NCBI RefSeq assembly: GCF_026627925.1
Contig: NZ_JAPNLE010000009.1
Span: 2,232,001-2,296,000 of the forward strand
Source: Cupriavidus sp. D39
GTDB taxonomy: Bacteria > Pseudomonadota > Gammaproteobacteria > Burkholderiales > Burkholderiaceae
Direction: 5' to 3'
Length of the DNA stretch: 64,000 nt
Shown here: one piece after another, positions 39,794 through 48,995 of the stretch
Numbering within the stretch: position 1 is the stretch's first letter
How the letters are laid out: each line of letters starts with the position of its first letter
Notes under the pieces: generated by a model
What the model saw: the letters and a program-made list of their open reading frames with translations, nothing else
Databases searched by the model: none
What the model was told of the DNA's origin: nothing
Program-made: the position numbers and the translations under genes

Positions 39794-40912
39794 ATGTTCT
39801 CCGATACCGACCACGCAGCCATGGCACAGGCTCTCGCGCTCGCCGAGCGTGGCATGTACACCACCACGCCCAACCCGCGCGTTGGCTGCGTTTTGTCCAA
39901 GGACGGCAAGATCATCGGCCAGGGCTTCACCCAACCCGCCGGGCAGGATCACGCCGAGATCCAGGCGCTCAAGGATGCCGCGGCGCGCGGGAACGATCCC
40001 AAGGGTGCCACGGCCTTTGTCACGCTCGAGCCCTGCAGCCATTTTGGCCGGACGCCGCCCTGCGCGGACGCGCTGGTGCGCGCCGGCATCGCGCGCGTGG
40101 TGGCGGCCATGGAAGACCCGAACCCGACGGTTTCCGGCCGTGGCTTGCAGCGGCTGCGCGAAGCCGGCGTGGACGTGCGCTGCGGCTTGCTCGAAAAAGA
40201 AGCACGCGAGCTCAACATCGGCTTTGTCAATCGGATGACGCGCGGCCTGCCCTGGGTGCGTGTCAAGGTGGCTGCCTCGCTCGACGGCGGCACCGCGCTG
40301 CACGACGGCAGCAGCCAGTGGATTACCGGCCAGGCGGCGCGCGACGACGGCCACGCCTGGCGTGCGCGCGCCAGCGCCATCCTGACCGGCATCGGCACCG
40401 TGCGAGACGACAACCCGCAGCTCAATGTGCGTGCCGTTGACACGCCGCGCCAGCCACAGCGCGTGGTGGTGGATTCCCGGCTGGAGATTCCCCTGGACGC
40501 GCGCCTGCTGACGCCGGACACCGGGGACTTTGCCAAGCCGGTGCTGGTGTTCTGCGCCTTTGACGATACGGCGCGCCGGCGCGCCCTGGAAGCCCGCGGC
40601 GCGGAAGTGGTGGTGCTGCCCAATCCGCACGGCAAGGTGGAATTGCGCCACATGCTGGAAGAGCTCGGCCGGCGCGGCGTCAACGAGCTGCACGTGGAAG
40701 CCGGCTTCAAGCTCAACGGATCGCTGATCCGCGAGCATTGCGCCGACGAGCTGCTGATCTACCTGGCGCCCAAGCTGCTGGGCGACGCGCAAGGCATGTT
40801 CCAGTTGCCGCCCCTGGCGCGGCTGCAGGACGCCGCGGCCTTCCGCTGGCACGACGTGCGCATGATCGGCGAAGACCTGCGCCTGATCGCGCGCCGCGCC
40901 GATCACGTCTGA
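39794..40912 (+). CDS. ribD: bifunctional riboflavin deaminase/reductase RibD
   Basis: A 372-residue enzyme for the second and third steps from GTP in riboflavin synthesis. The N-terminal deaminase has the zinc motifs DHAEIQAL and VTLEPCSHFGRTPPCADAL. The C-terminal reductase begins near LPWVRVKVAASLDGG and shows GSSQWITG and ILTGIGTVRDDNP. It is first in ribD-ribE-ribBX-ribH-nusB. Length and motifs are complete. Confidence 0.97.
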   Translation: MFSDTDHAAMAQALALAERGMYTTTPNPRVGCVLSKDGKIIGQGFTQPAGQDHAEIQALKDAAARGNDPKGATAFVTLEPCSHFGRTPPCADALVRAGIARVVAAMEDPNPTVSGRGLQRLREAGVDVRCGLLEKEARELNIGFVNRMTRGLPWVRVKVAASLDGGTALHDGSSQWITGQAARDDGHAWRARASAILTGIGTVRDDNPQLNVRAVDTPRQPQRVVVDSRLEIPLDARLLTPDTGDFAKPVLVFCAFDDTARRRALEARGAEVVVLPNPHGKVELRHMLEELGRRGVNELHVEAGFKLNGSLIREHCADELLIYLAPKLLGDAQGMFQLPPLARLQDAAAFRWHDVRMIGEDLRLIARRADHV

Positions 40913-40986
40913 TCACCTGCCGGTAAAAACGAATCGGCTCCACACCTGCTAGCATGCGTGTTTTCCCATCGCATCACGCATCGATC

Positions 40987-41615
40987 ATGTTCACTGGCAT
41001 TGTCGCGGCCGTCGGCCGCATCGAAACCGTTTCCCCGCTGGGCGCCAGCGAAGCCGCAGCCGATGCCGGTGTGCGCCTGCGCATCCGTGCCAGCGGGCTG
41101 GACCTGTCCGATGTCATCCTTGGCGACAGCATCGCCATCCAGGGTGCCTGCATGACGGTCATCGCGCTGGACGGCGACGCCTTCGACGTCGATGTCTCCC
41201 GCGAATCGCTCGACAAGACCGCTGGCCTGGACAAACCCGGCCGGGTCAACCTGGAGAAGGCGCTGACCCTGGTCGACCGCCTCGGCGGCCACCTGGTCTC
41301 GGGCCATGTCGACGGGCTTGGCGAAGTCACGCACTTCGCGCCGGTGGGCGAGTCCCATGAACTGCGCGTGCGCGCCCGCGCGAGCTGGGACGCTACCTGG
41401 CCTACAAGGGGTCGGTGGTGGTCAACGGCGTGTCGCTGACGGTCAACAAGGTCATCGACGACGAAGACGGCTGCACGTTCTCGATCAACCTGATCCCCCA
41501 CACCATCGAAGTCACCACGCTGCAGGATCTGAAGCCCGGCGCGCGCGTGAACCTGGAGATCGACCTGATCGCGCGGTACGTGGAGCGCATGTTGAGCGCC
41601 CCGAAACCCGCCTGA
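40987..41615 (+). CDS. ribE: riboflavin synthase alpha subunit, frame break at 41375-41377
   Basis: An enzyme that dismutates two lumazines to riboflavin. The N-terminal barrel begins [13 protein letters not shown] and shows [13 protein letters not shown]. The second barrel, in another frame, has [14 protein letters not shown] and [16 protein letters not shown]. One extra C in CCC at 41375-41377 restores the expected [12 protein letters not shown] and 209 residues. As riboflavin synthesis is essential without uptake, a sequence error is likely. Confidence 0.93.
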
Positions 41616-41914
41616 CACGCGTCCTTTCAGCACCCCGCCGCCTGGCAAGGCCACCTGACTTGCCGCCGCCCACCGTCACACGGAGGGCCTTCGGCATTGG
41701 CCCGGCAGGCGCCGCGCGCCCTGCGGCGCCCGGTTGACGTACAATATTGGGCCAGACCGCTGCCGCAGCCAGCCGGTATACCGCAAAAGCGCGCAAAAGT
41801 GCGTCAAAGCGGGTATCGGCCAGATTGCACCGGCAGCCGGCCAGCAAGCCATCCCGCCCGAAATTCAGCCAGAATTCCAGCCCAAACTTCAGCCAGCTTC
41901 CCAGCCTGCAAGCC
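41616..41914 (+). other. 299-bp leader upstream of ribBX, no FMN riboswitch recognised
   Basis: An intergenic stretch between riboflavin synthase and ribBX. I looked for the conserved RFN blocks of an FMN riboswitch and did not find them. The second half contains short imperfect direct repeats (ATTCAGCCAG and CTTCAGCCAG). A TACAAT hexamer near 41740 could be a -10 element, but no good -35 accompanies it. Confidence 0.4.
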
Positions 41915-43027
41915 ATGACAATCGCCCGTACAGAAGAAATCATTGCCGAAATCCGTGCCGGCCGCATGGTCATCCTGGTTGACGAGGAAGACCGCGAGAA
42001 CGAGGGCGACCTGGTCCTGGCCGCCGATTTCGTCACACCGGAGGCGATCAACTTCATGGCCAAGTACGGCCGTGGCCTCATCTGCCTGACACTGACCGCC
42101 GAACGCTGCCGCCAGCTCGAGCTGCAGCCCATGGTCAGCCGCAATGGCACGGTGCACGGCACCAACTTCACGGTGTCAATCGAAGCGGCGGAGGGCGTCA
42201 CGACCGGCATCTCGGCGGCCGACCGGGCCCGCACCGTGCAAGCCGCGGTGGCCAAGGATGCCCGTGCAGCCGACCTGGTCCAGCCCGGCCACATCTTCCC
42301 GTTGACGGCCCAACCCGGCGGCGTGCTGATTCGCGCGGGCCATACCGAAGCCGGTTGCGACCTGGGCGCCCTGGCTGGCCTGACGCCGGCCGCCGTGATC
42401 TGCGAGATCATGAAGGACGATGGCACCATGGCGCGCCTGCCGGACCTGATCGAGTTCGCGCAAGAGCATCACATCAAGATCGGCACCATTGCCGACCTGA
42501 TCCACTACCGCAGCCGCACCGAGAGCATCATCGAGCGCGCCGGCGAGCGCACCATGCAAACGCCGTATGGCACGTTCCACAGCATCATCTATCGCGACAA
42601 GCCGAGCGGCCGCGCCCACCTGGCGCTGGTCAAGGGCAACCCCCAGGCCGATCGTGAAACGCTGGTGCGCGTGCATGAGCCGCTTTCCACGCTGGACCTG
42701 CTGGAAGTGTCGCGTACCACGCACTCCTGGAGCGTGCCCGCCGCGCTCGAGGCCATTGCGCAGTCCGAGCATGGCGTGATGGTGTTGCTGAACTGCGGCG
42801 ACACGGCCGAACAGCTGTTCACGCAGTTCTCGGCGCTCGACGCGCCGCAAAACCGCCCGCGCGTGAAGCCGGACCTGCGCACCTACGGCACCGGCGCCCA
42901 GATCCTCAAGGATCTCGGCGTGGGCAAGATGCGCGTGCTGGCATCTCCGCTGAAAATGCCGAGCATGACCGGCTATGACCTTGAAGTGACTGGCTACCAG
43001 CCCATGAGCGGCGGCCAGGCTAACTGA
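41915..43027 (+). CDS. ribBX: RibBX: 3,4-dihydroxy-2-butanone-4-phosphate synthase fused to a GTP-cyclohydrolase-II-like domain
   Basis: A 370-residue protein. Residues 1-205 form a complete DHBP synthase: [18 protein letters not shown], then GLICLTLT, and [16 protein letters not shown]. The C-terminal part has the shape of GTP cyclohydrolase II but lacks its zinc cysteines. Where RibA has a GSLRCDCG-type motif, this protein reads [15 protein letters not shown]. Such RibB-RibX hybrids are known in Proteobacteria, and their C-domain is not a working cyclohydrolase. A separate ribA should exist elsewhere. The frame is open back to 41747, but the start at 41915 gives the family N-terminus. Confidence 0.9.
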   Translation: MTIARTEEIIAEIRAGRMVILVDEEDRENEGDLVLAADFVTPEAINFMAKYGRGLICLTLTAERCRQLELQPMVSRNGTVHGTNFTVSIEAAEGVTTGISAADRARTVQAAVAKDARAADLVQPGHIFPLTAQPGGVLIRAGHTEAGCDLGALAGLTPAAVICEIMKDDGTMARLPDLIEFAQEHHIKIGTIADLIHYRSRTESIIERAGERTMQTPYGTFHSIIYRDKPSGRAHLALVKGNPQADRETLVRVHEPLSTLDLLEVSRTTHSWSVPAALEAIAQSEHGVMVLLNCGDTAEQLFTQFSALDAPQNRPRVKPDLRTYGTGAQILKDLGVGKMRVLASPLKMPSMTGYDLEVTGYQPMSGGQAN

Positions 43028-43091
43028 ACTACCGGATACACGGCAGCCGCGAACCTGTCGCTGGCCGCCACCCGAACCCAGGAGAATAAAG

Positions 43092-43595
43092 ATGGATCAC
43101 GGTTTCTACCCCAGCAACCTCGAAGGTGAAGGCCTGCGCATCGGCATCGTGCAAGCGCGCTTCAACGAGCCGGTTTGCGCCGAGCTGCTTGAAGCCTGCG
43201 TCGCCGAGCTGGAAAAGCTGGGCATCGAAGGCGAGGACACCCTGGTGGTGACCGTGCCGGGCGCGCTCGAAGTGCCGCTGGCGTTGCAAAAGATGGCTGA
43301 AAGCGGCCAGTTCGATGCGCTGGTCGCGCTGGGCGCGGTCGTGCGCGGCGAGACCTATCACTTCGAGCTGGTCTCGAATGAATCGGGCGCCGGCATCAGC
43401 CGCGTCGGCCTGGACTTCAATGTGCCCATCGCCAACGGCATCCTGACCGTCGACACCGACGCCCAGGCCCATGCCCGCACCCGCGAGAAGGGCCGCGACT
43501 GCGCTCGCGCCGCGGTGGAAATGGCCAACCTGGTCTCCGCGCTGGATTCGCTGCGCAGCCAGGAAGCGGATGAAGACGAGGACGACGATGAGTGA
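43092..43595 (+). CDS. ribH: 6,7-dimethyl-8-ribityllumazine synthase
   Basis: A 167-residue lumazine synthase that condenses the RibD product with dihydroxybutanone phosphate. Visible are [34 protein letters not shown], and [19 protein letters not shown]. The acidic tail ([10 protein letters not shown]) is common in this group. The start at 43092 has AGGAG upstream. Its stop overlaps the nusB start by 8 bp. Confidence 0.96.
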   Translation: MDHGFYPSNLEGEGLRIGIVQARFNEPVCAELLEACVAELEKLGIEGEDTLVVTVPGALEVPLALQKMAESGQFDALVALGAVVRGETYHFELVSNESGAGISRVGLDFNVPIANGILTVDTDAQAHARTREKGRDCARAAVEMANLVSALDSLRSQEADEDEDDDE

Positions 43596-44109
43596 CACGC
43601 CCGAAAGCAGCAACCCCGCCGGCAAGCCGGCGGACGACGCCGGCACCAAGCCCGTCGCCAAGACCGAGCCCAAGGCAGCGCCCAAGAGCGCGCGCCGCCG
43701 CTCGCGCGAGCTCGCCCTGCAGGGCCTCTACCAGTGGCTGCTGAACCGCAACGATACCGATGCGATCCAGGCCCACCTGCACGACGCCCAAGGCTTCAAC
43801 AAGGCTGACCGCGAGCACTTCGATGCACTGCTCAATGGCGCCATCCGCGAAGAAACCCGGCTAACGGGCGCCTTCGAGCCGTTCCTGGACCGCCCCGTGA
43901 GCGAGCTGTCGCCGGTCGAGCGTGCGGCCCTGCTGATCGGCAGCTACGAGTTGATCCACTGCGTGGACATCCCGTACAAGGTTGTCATCAACGAAGCCGT
44001 GGAACTGACCAAGACCTTCGGCGGCGTGGAAGGCTACAAGTACGTCAACGGCGTGCTGGACAAGCTGGCCGCCAAGGTGCGCGCGCCGGAACTGGCCGCC
44101 CGACGCTGA
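43588..44109 (+). CDS. nusB: transcription antitermination factor NusB
   Basis: An all-helical RNA-binding protein of 173 residues that joins NusE on boxA of rRNA leaders. Visible are [33 protein letters not shown], and [13 protein letters not shown]. The N-terminal 35 residues are a Lys/Pro-rich extension. The start at 43588 overlaps ribH, the usual coupled order. A terminator follows. Confidence 0.96.
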   Translation: MSDTPESSNPAGKPADDAGTKPVAKTEPKAAPKSARRRSRELALQGLYQWLLNRNDTDAIQAHLHDAQGFNKADREHFDALLNGAIREETRLTGAFEPFLDRPVSELSPVERAALLIGSYELIHCVDIPYKVVINEAVELTKTFGGVEGYKYVNGVLDKLAAKVRAPELAARR

Positions 44110-44154
44110 ACGGCGGCAACCGGCGCCGTTCACGGTGCCATGCTTGCCGTACCG

Positions 44155-44177
44155 ACACCCGCTCCGGCGGGTGTTTT
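44155..44177 (+). terminator. rho-independent terminator of the rib-nusB operon
   Basis: ACACCCGC and GCGGGTGT form an 8-bp stem around TCCG, followed immediately by TTTTT. It lies 45 bp after nusB. Confidence 0.85.
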
Positions 44178-44241
44178 TACTTGTACTGCCCCCAACTCCG
44201 TCCAAATTCATTCAACCCAGCCCACCAAGCTTATTCCCACC

Positions 44242-45423
44242 ATGGACCTGCAGCGCCTCGCCACCGCCTCCCGCCTTGCCAATATCGACGCCTTCCACGT
44301 GATGGAGCTGGCCAAGCAGGCCGCCGAACTCGAGCGCGCCGGGCGCCACATCATCCACATGGGGATCGGCGAGCCCGACTTCACCGCCGCCGAGCCCGTG
44401 GTGCGGGCCGCCGAGGCCGCCATGCGCCGCGGCGTGACCCAGTACACCAGCGCGCTGGGCATCGCACCGTTGCGCGAGGCCATCGCCGGCTATTACAAGA
44501 CCATGTACGGGATCGACATCCCGGCGCGCCGCGTGGTGGTCACCGCCGGTGCCTCGGCCGCGCTGCTGCTGGCCTGCGCCGTGCTGGTGGAGATCGGCGC
44601 GGAAGTGCTGATGCCCGACCCCAGCTACCCCTGCAACCGGCATTTCGTCGCCGCTTTCGACGGCCGCGCGAAGATGATCCCGAGCGGCCCGGCCCAGCGC
44701 TTCCAGCTCACGGCCGAGCAGGTGGAGACCCACTGGGGCGAACAGACCCGTGGCGTGCTGCTGGCGTCGCCTTCCAACCCCACCGGCACATCGATCCTGC
44801 CGGACGAGCTGGCGCGCATCCTGAAGGCCGTGCGGGCCCGCCAGGGCTTTGCCATCGTCGACGAGATCTACCAGGGCCTGTCGTACGACGCGCCGCCGGT
44901 ATCGGCGCTGAGCCTGGACGACGACGTGATCACCGTCAACAGCTTCTCCAAGTACTTCAATATGACCGGCTGGCGCCTGGGCTGGCTGGTGGTGCCGGAC
45001 GAACTGGTGGGCGCCTTCGAGAAAGTGGCGCAGAACCTCTTCATCTGCGCCTCGGCCGTTGCCCAGCACGCTGCGCTGGCCTGCTTCTCCCCCGAGGCGC
45101 TGGCGATCTACGATGCGCGCAAGGCGGAGTTCCACCGCCGCCGCGATGCCGTCGTGCCGGCGCTGGAGTCGCTCGGCCTGCGGGTGCCGGTCAAGCCGGA
45201 TGGCGCCTTCTACGTCTATGCGGACTGCCGTGGCGTCAACCACCCGGCCGCGGGCGATGCCGACAGCCTGACGCAGGCCATGCTGCACGATGCCGGTGTG
45301 GTGCTGGTGCCGGGCCAGGACTTTGGCCCCTTCACGGCGAGCGACTACATCCGGATTTCCTACGCGACCTCGATGGAGAACATCGAGGAGGCCATGGCCC
45401 GCCTGGGCAAGTTCTTCGCCTGA
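44242..45423 (+). CDS. PLP-dependent class I/II aminotransferase
   Basis: A 393-residue fold-type I aminotransferase. The PLP-lysine motif is NSFSKYFNMTGWRLGW. Other landmarks are IHMGIGEPDF, ASPSNPTGTSILPDEL, and the C-terminal arginine region YIRISYATS. It resembles AspC/AlaC-type enzymes acting on alanine, aspartate or aromatic amino acids; the substrate is not fixed by sequence. The start at 44242 agrees with the family N-terminus. It stands alone between two terminators. Confidence 0.88.
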   Translation: MDLQRLATASRLANIDAFHVMELAKQAAELERAGRHIIHMGIGEPDFTAAEPVVRAAEAAMRRGVTQYTSALGIAPLREAIAGYYKTMYGIDIPARRVVVTAGASAALLLACAVLVEIGAEVLMPDPSYPCNRHFVAAFDGRAKMIPSGPAQRFQLTAEQVETHWGEQTRGVLLASPSNPTGTSILPDELARILKAVRARQGFAIVDEIYQGLSYDAPPVSALSLDDDVITVNSFSKYFNMTGWRLGWLVVPDELVGAFEKVAQNLFICASAVAQHAALACFSPEALAIYDARKAEFHRRRDAVVPALESLGLRVPVKPDGAFYVYADCRGVNHPAAGDADSLTQAMLHDAGVVLVPGQDFGPFTASDYIRISYATSMENIEEAMARLGKFFA

Positions 45424-45450
45424 ACGCCAGCCAGAGCCGTCGCTGCAACG

Positions 45451-45478
45451 AAAAAAGCACCCGGAAGGGTGCTTTTTT
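45451..45478. terminator. bidirectional rho-independent terminator
   Basis: AAAAAAGCACCC and GGGTGCTTTTTT form a 12-bp perfect stem around GGAA, with T-runs in both directions. It separates the aminotransferase gene from the convergent lytic transglycosylase gene. Confidence 0.92.
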
Positions 45479-45509
45479 CTGCGCTGCCCGAGATGTGAAG
45501 ATCCCTGGA

Positions 45510-46586
45510 TCAGGCGCTTTTCGGAACGTTGCCTGCCGCTTCCAGTTTATCGCCGGCCGTGCCGTGATGATGCTCGGCCTGAGCCTTGGCATCCGCCGTC
45601 ACTTCCGGCTTGGCCGACACCGGCTCAGCCGCGACGCTGCGCACGCCCGGCAGCTGGCGCAGGCGGGCGCGCTCTGCCAGCACCTTGGCGCCATAGCCGC
45701 CATCGGTGTTGGTGGTCGCCGCACCCACGTAATACTTCAGGCCGCCTTCCAGCGAACCGGCGCGGGCGATGCAGTCCTTGAGCACCAGCGCGCCGATCTT
45801 GATGTTGGCGTACGGGTTCAGCGCGGCTGCTACGCCGCCCACGGCCTCGTACTTGTCCTGGTGGACCTTGGTCATCACCTGCATCAGGCCCTGGGCACCC
45901 ACGCCGCTCTCCGCGTACGGATTGAAGCTGGACTCGATCGCGATCACGCCCAGGATCAGCAACGGATCGATACCGACCTCGCGCCCCGTCAGGTACGCGG
46001 CCTTCACCAGTTGCGCGGTAGCCTGCGCCGCCACGCGATACTTGCGAGCGATGTACTCAGCCACCACAGCCTGCTCGCGCGCGCTGCCCAGCGTGGCCGG
46101 ATTGCGCGCGTCAAGCGCCACGCGCTGTGCCGGGATCTGCGCGGCCAGGTGGGCAACGGAGGGTACCTTGCCGGCGGGCTGCTGGCCCCAGTCGTCCGTG
46201 CCGGACACGGTCGGCAAGCCTGCGGGCTTGGACTGCGTGGACTGCGCCATCGTCAGGCCCAGCTTGGCCGCGGCCACATCGGCCGTGGACGCGGGCACTG
46301 CGGCTTCCATCAACACCGCGGGCGCTTCCTCGCCGGCCAGCGCACCGGCCAGGGCCGTACGCCATTCCTGGCTGACAGACAGCGATACCGCAGCGACTAC
46401 AGACATGACCCCGAGACTGTTCAGGGCATATTTCAATGTTGCGCGACCGCTCCGTAAAGCGCGGCCAGCGACCGGATGCGCAAGGCGGACCTGCAATGCC
46501 CGACTCACTCCGGGTACCGGGTGTCTGAAACGGACCTGCAATGCCCGCCCGACTCCGGGAAGATGAAGGGTTTTCCAACCACTCAT
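45510..46586 (-). CDS. lytic transglycosylase with SLT domain, odd N-terminal repeat
   Basis: A 358-residue protein. The SLT domain holds the catalytic glutamate in LGVIAIESSFNPYAESGVGA, followed by QGLMQVM and NPYANIKIGALVL. It would cleave peptidoglycan glycan strands to anhydromuropeptides. An N-terminal hydrophobic helix (SLGVMSVVAAVSLSVS) is preceded by about 60 basic residues that contain two copies of RALQVRxxHPV. The start at 46586 has GGAGG upstream. The basic leader may be partly misread, because typical homologues start closer to the helix. Confidence 0.85.
   Translation of the reverse strand: MSGWKTLHLPGVGRALQVRFRHPVPGVSRALQVRLAHPVAGRALRSGRATLKYALNSLGVMSVVAAVSLSVSQEWRTALAGALAGEEAPAVLMEAAVPASTADVAAAKLGLTMAQSTQSKPAGLPTVSGTDDWGQQPAGKVPSVAHLAAQIPAQRVALDARNPATLGSAREQAVVAEYIARKYRVAAQATAQLVKAAYLTGREVGIDPLLILGVIAIESSFNPYAESGVGAQGLMQVMTKVHQDKYEAVGGVAAALNPYANIKIGALVLKDCIARAGSLEGGLKYYVGAATTNTDGGYGAKVLAERARLRQLPGVRSVAAEPVSAKPEVTADAKAQAEHHHGTAGDKLEAAGNVPKSA
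46484..46545. repeat. short direct repeat inside the lytic transglycosylase 5' end
   Basis: CGGACCTGCAATGCCCG occurs twice about 43 bp apart, with related flanking sequence. It encodes the two RALQVRxxHPV units near the protein's N-terminus. It may be a tandem duplication. Confidence 0.6.
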
Positions 46587-47218
46587 ACTTACCTCCATCC
46601 GCTGCCCGCTTCGTGCCGCGCTGCTGCGCCGCACGCCCGTTGACCGCGTATTCAAGTAAGGATGCCGCGCCGCCTAGCAAAGACGTCCAGCACCTGTTGG
46701 TGGGCGCTCCCCATGCGCCCAACGAGAAACAGGGTAGGCTCTTGGGGGAGCCTGCCCTGCCGCGAACTACTCAAAGCACCCGGCCACGGCCGGGGCGATC
46801 GATCGAATCCGTCCTGCTCAGACGCATCCGTTCATATGATCAGATATGGATATTTCCCCACTAATCCCCTTGACAGGGCAGAAGAAAATGTGCTGCACCG
46901 CAACACTCCAACGAGCAGAACCGGATTGTAGGAACCCTTTTATACATCGTCAAGAATAACGTTTAGATAAAACAAAGCTTTTGGTTATATGTAACAAGGG
47001 TCTTTGACGCACTTTCATGCCCCCTCGATTGGGTAAATCTCAGTACTGGCAAAGCATAGAGGCCATCCCTACCGACCAAGGCAGAGTCAAAAAATTTACA
47101 ATTTGGAGATGCAAATTGGGACGATTTTTTTGTGTCCCATCACTTTCATGTGAATATTGCTTCACACCACTTGCATGGACAGGTGCGCTAACGTGCCTGC
47201 GCCTCAATCGAATAAATC
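46587..47218. other. 632-bp AT-rich intergenic region between lytic transglycosylase and ubiD
   Basis: No gene recognised. From about 46840 the base composition drops well below the surrounding GC content. A G/C-run hairpin is possible near 46730-46770. It probably contains the two divergent promoters. The AT-rich part (46930-47150) includes several A and T tracts that could bend DNA or bind H-NS-like proteins. Confidence 0.45.
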
Positions 47219-48748
47219 ATGAAATACAACGACTTGCGCGATTTCCTGGGCCAACTGGAAGGCCTTGGCGAGCTGAAACGGATCGGTGCGCCGGTGTCGC
47301 CCAACCTCGAAATGACCGAAATCTGCGACAGGCTGTTGCGAGCCGGCGGACCGGCCGTCGTGTTCGAAAACCCGAGCGATCCGCATCGGCCTGGTCAGAC
47401 TTATAGCGTGCCCGTACTGGCCAATCTGTTCGGCACGACACGAAGAGTGGCCCTCGGCATGGGCGTGGAAAGCCTGGCCGACCTGCGCGACATCGGCCGC
47501 GTCTTGTCGGCGCTCAAGGAACCCGAGCCGCCCCGCGGCCTGCGCGAAGCGGGCAAGCTGTTCACCTTGGCCAAGTCGGTGTGGGACATGGCGCCCAAGC
47601 GCGTCAGCAGCCCGGCCTGCCAGGAGGTGGTCTGGGAAGGCAACGACGTGGACCTGGCGCGCCTGCCGATCCAGACCTGCTGGCCGGAAGACGCTGCGCC
47701 GCTGATCACCTGGGGCCTGGTGATCACCAAAGGCCCGCACAAGAAGCGCCAGAACCTGGGCATCTACCGCCAGCAGGTCATCAGCCGCAACCAGGTGATC
47801 ATGCGCTGGCTGGCGCATCGCGGCGGCGCGCTGGATTTCCGCGAGCACGCGCTGGCCAACCCCGGCAAGCCGTTCCCGATTGCGGTCGCGCTGGGCGCGG
47901 ACCCCGCCACCATCCTTGGCGCCGTCACGCCGGTGCCGGACACCTTGTCGGAATACCAGTTTGCCGGCCTGCTGCGCGGCAGCCGCACGGCGCTGGCGGG
48001 CTGTATCACGCCGACGCTGTCCGAGCTGAGCGTGCCGGCCTCGGCCGAATTCGTGCTGGAGGGCCATATCCAGCCCGACCCGGATCACCCCACGGGCTAC
48101 CAGCACGCGCTGGAAGGCCCGTATGGCGACCACACTGGCTATTACAACGAGCAGGACTGGTTCCCCGTCTTCACCATCGACCGCATCACCATGCGGCGCG
48201 ACCCGATCTACCACTCCACCTACACCGGCAAGCCGCCCGATGAGCCGGCCGTGCTTGGCGTGGCGCTCAACGAAGTCTTCGTGCCGCTGCTGCAAAAGCA
48301 GTTCCCCGAGATCACCGACTTCTACCTGCCGCCGGAGGGCTGCAGCTACCGCATGGCCGTGGTGCGCATGAAGAAGCAGTACGCCGGCCACGCCAAGCGC
48401 GTGATGTTCGGCGTCTGGAGCTTCCTGCGCCAGTTCATGTATACGAAGTTCATCGTGGTGGTGGACGACGATGTCGACGTGCGCGACTGGAAGGAAGTGA
48501 TCTGGGCCATCACCACCCGCGTCGACCCCGCGCGCGATACCGTGCTGGTGGAGAACACGCCGATCGACTACCTCGACTTCGCCTCGCCGGTATCCGGGCT
48601 GGGCTCGAAGATGGGCATCGACGCGACCGACAAATGGCCTGGCGAAACCACCCGCGAATGGGGTCGCCCGATCCAGATGGATGCCGCCGTCAAGGCACGC
48701 GTCGATGGCATGTGGGACTCCCTGTTCGAGGCCCGGGCCAAGGCGTGA
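47219..48748 (+). CDS. ubiD: UbiD-family decarboxylase (4-hydroxy-3-polyprenylbenzoate decarboxylase)
   Basis: A 509-residue prenylated-FMN enzyme of ubiquinone synthesis. Conserved regions include [33 protein letters not shown] (substrate site), the active-site segment [20 protein letters not shown], and the C-terminal [15 protein letters not shown]. The length is near that of E. coli UbiD. No ubiX lies in the window. The start is the ATG at 47219. Confidence 0.94.
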   Translation: MKYNDLRDFLGQLEGLGELKRIGAPVSPNLEMTEICDRLLRAGGPAVVFENPSDPHRPGQTYSVPVLANLFGTTRRVALGMGVESLADLRDIGRVLSALKEPEPPRGLREAGKLFTLAKSVWDMAPKRVSSPACQEVVWEGNDVDLARLPIQTCWPEDAAPLITWGLVITKGPHKKRQNLGIYRQQVISRNQVIMRWLAHRGGALDFREHALANPGKPFPIAVALGADPATILGAVTPVPDTLSEYQFAGLLRGSRTALAGCITPTLSELSVPASAEFVLEGHIQPDPDHPTGYQHALEGPYGDHTGYYNEQDWFPVFTIDRITMRRDPIYHSTYTGKPPDEPAVLGVALNEVFVPLLQKQFPEITDFYLPPEGCSYRMAVVRMKKQYAGHAKRVMFGVWSFLRQFMYTKFIVVVDDDVDVRDWKEVIWAITTRVDPARDTVLVENTPIDYLDFASPVSGLGSKMGIDATDKWPGETTREWGRPIQMDAAVKARVDGMWDSLFEARAKA

Positions 48749-48995
48749 AGGCGGGCGGCATGTAAGATCACGTTCGCCGGGGCGGCGATGCATGGCGTTG
48801 CTCGGCCCCAACTCGTATCGCCAGGTATCGCACAGCATCGCATCGCAACCCATCCGCACGTCCGCGCAGACTGACCCGGGGAGGAGATGGTCTCTAGGTA
48901 GCGTGAACGTGCCGATAGGTGCATAATCGTGCACGCCCAGCGTGCGCTCTTAAGCCGCCATACGGAACACAAAGGGAACACAAAGGCCGCTGCCA

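Noticed and set aside
41616..41914. FMN riboswitch before ribBX
   Set aside because: The conserved RFN sequence blocks are not present; only short direct repeats are visible.
44181..46457. 758-residue open frame over the aminotransferase and transglycosylase
   Set aside because: A Gly/Arg-rich shadow frame that crosses a strong bidirectional terminator.
48749..48995. Left end of the TnpB element
   Set aside because: I looked for a subterminal hairpin and target motif but could not fix a boundary, so no element ends are reported.
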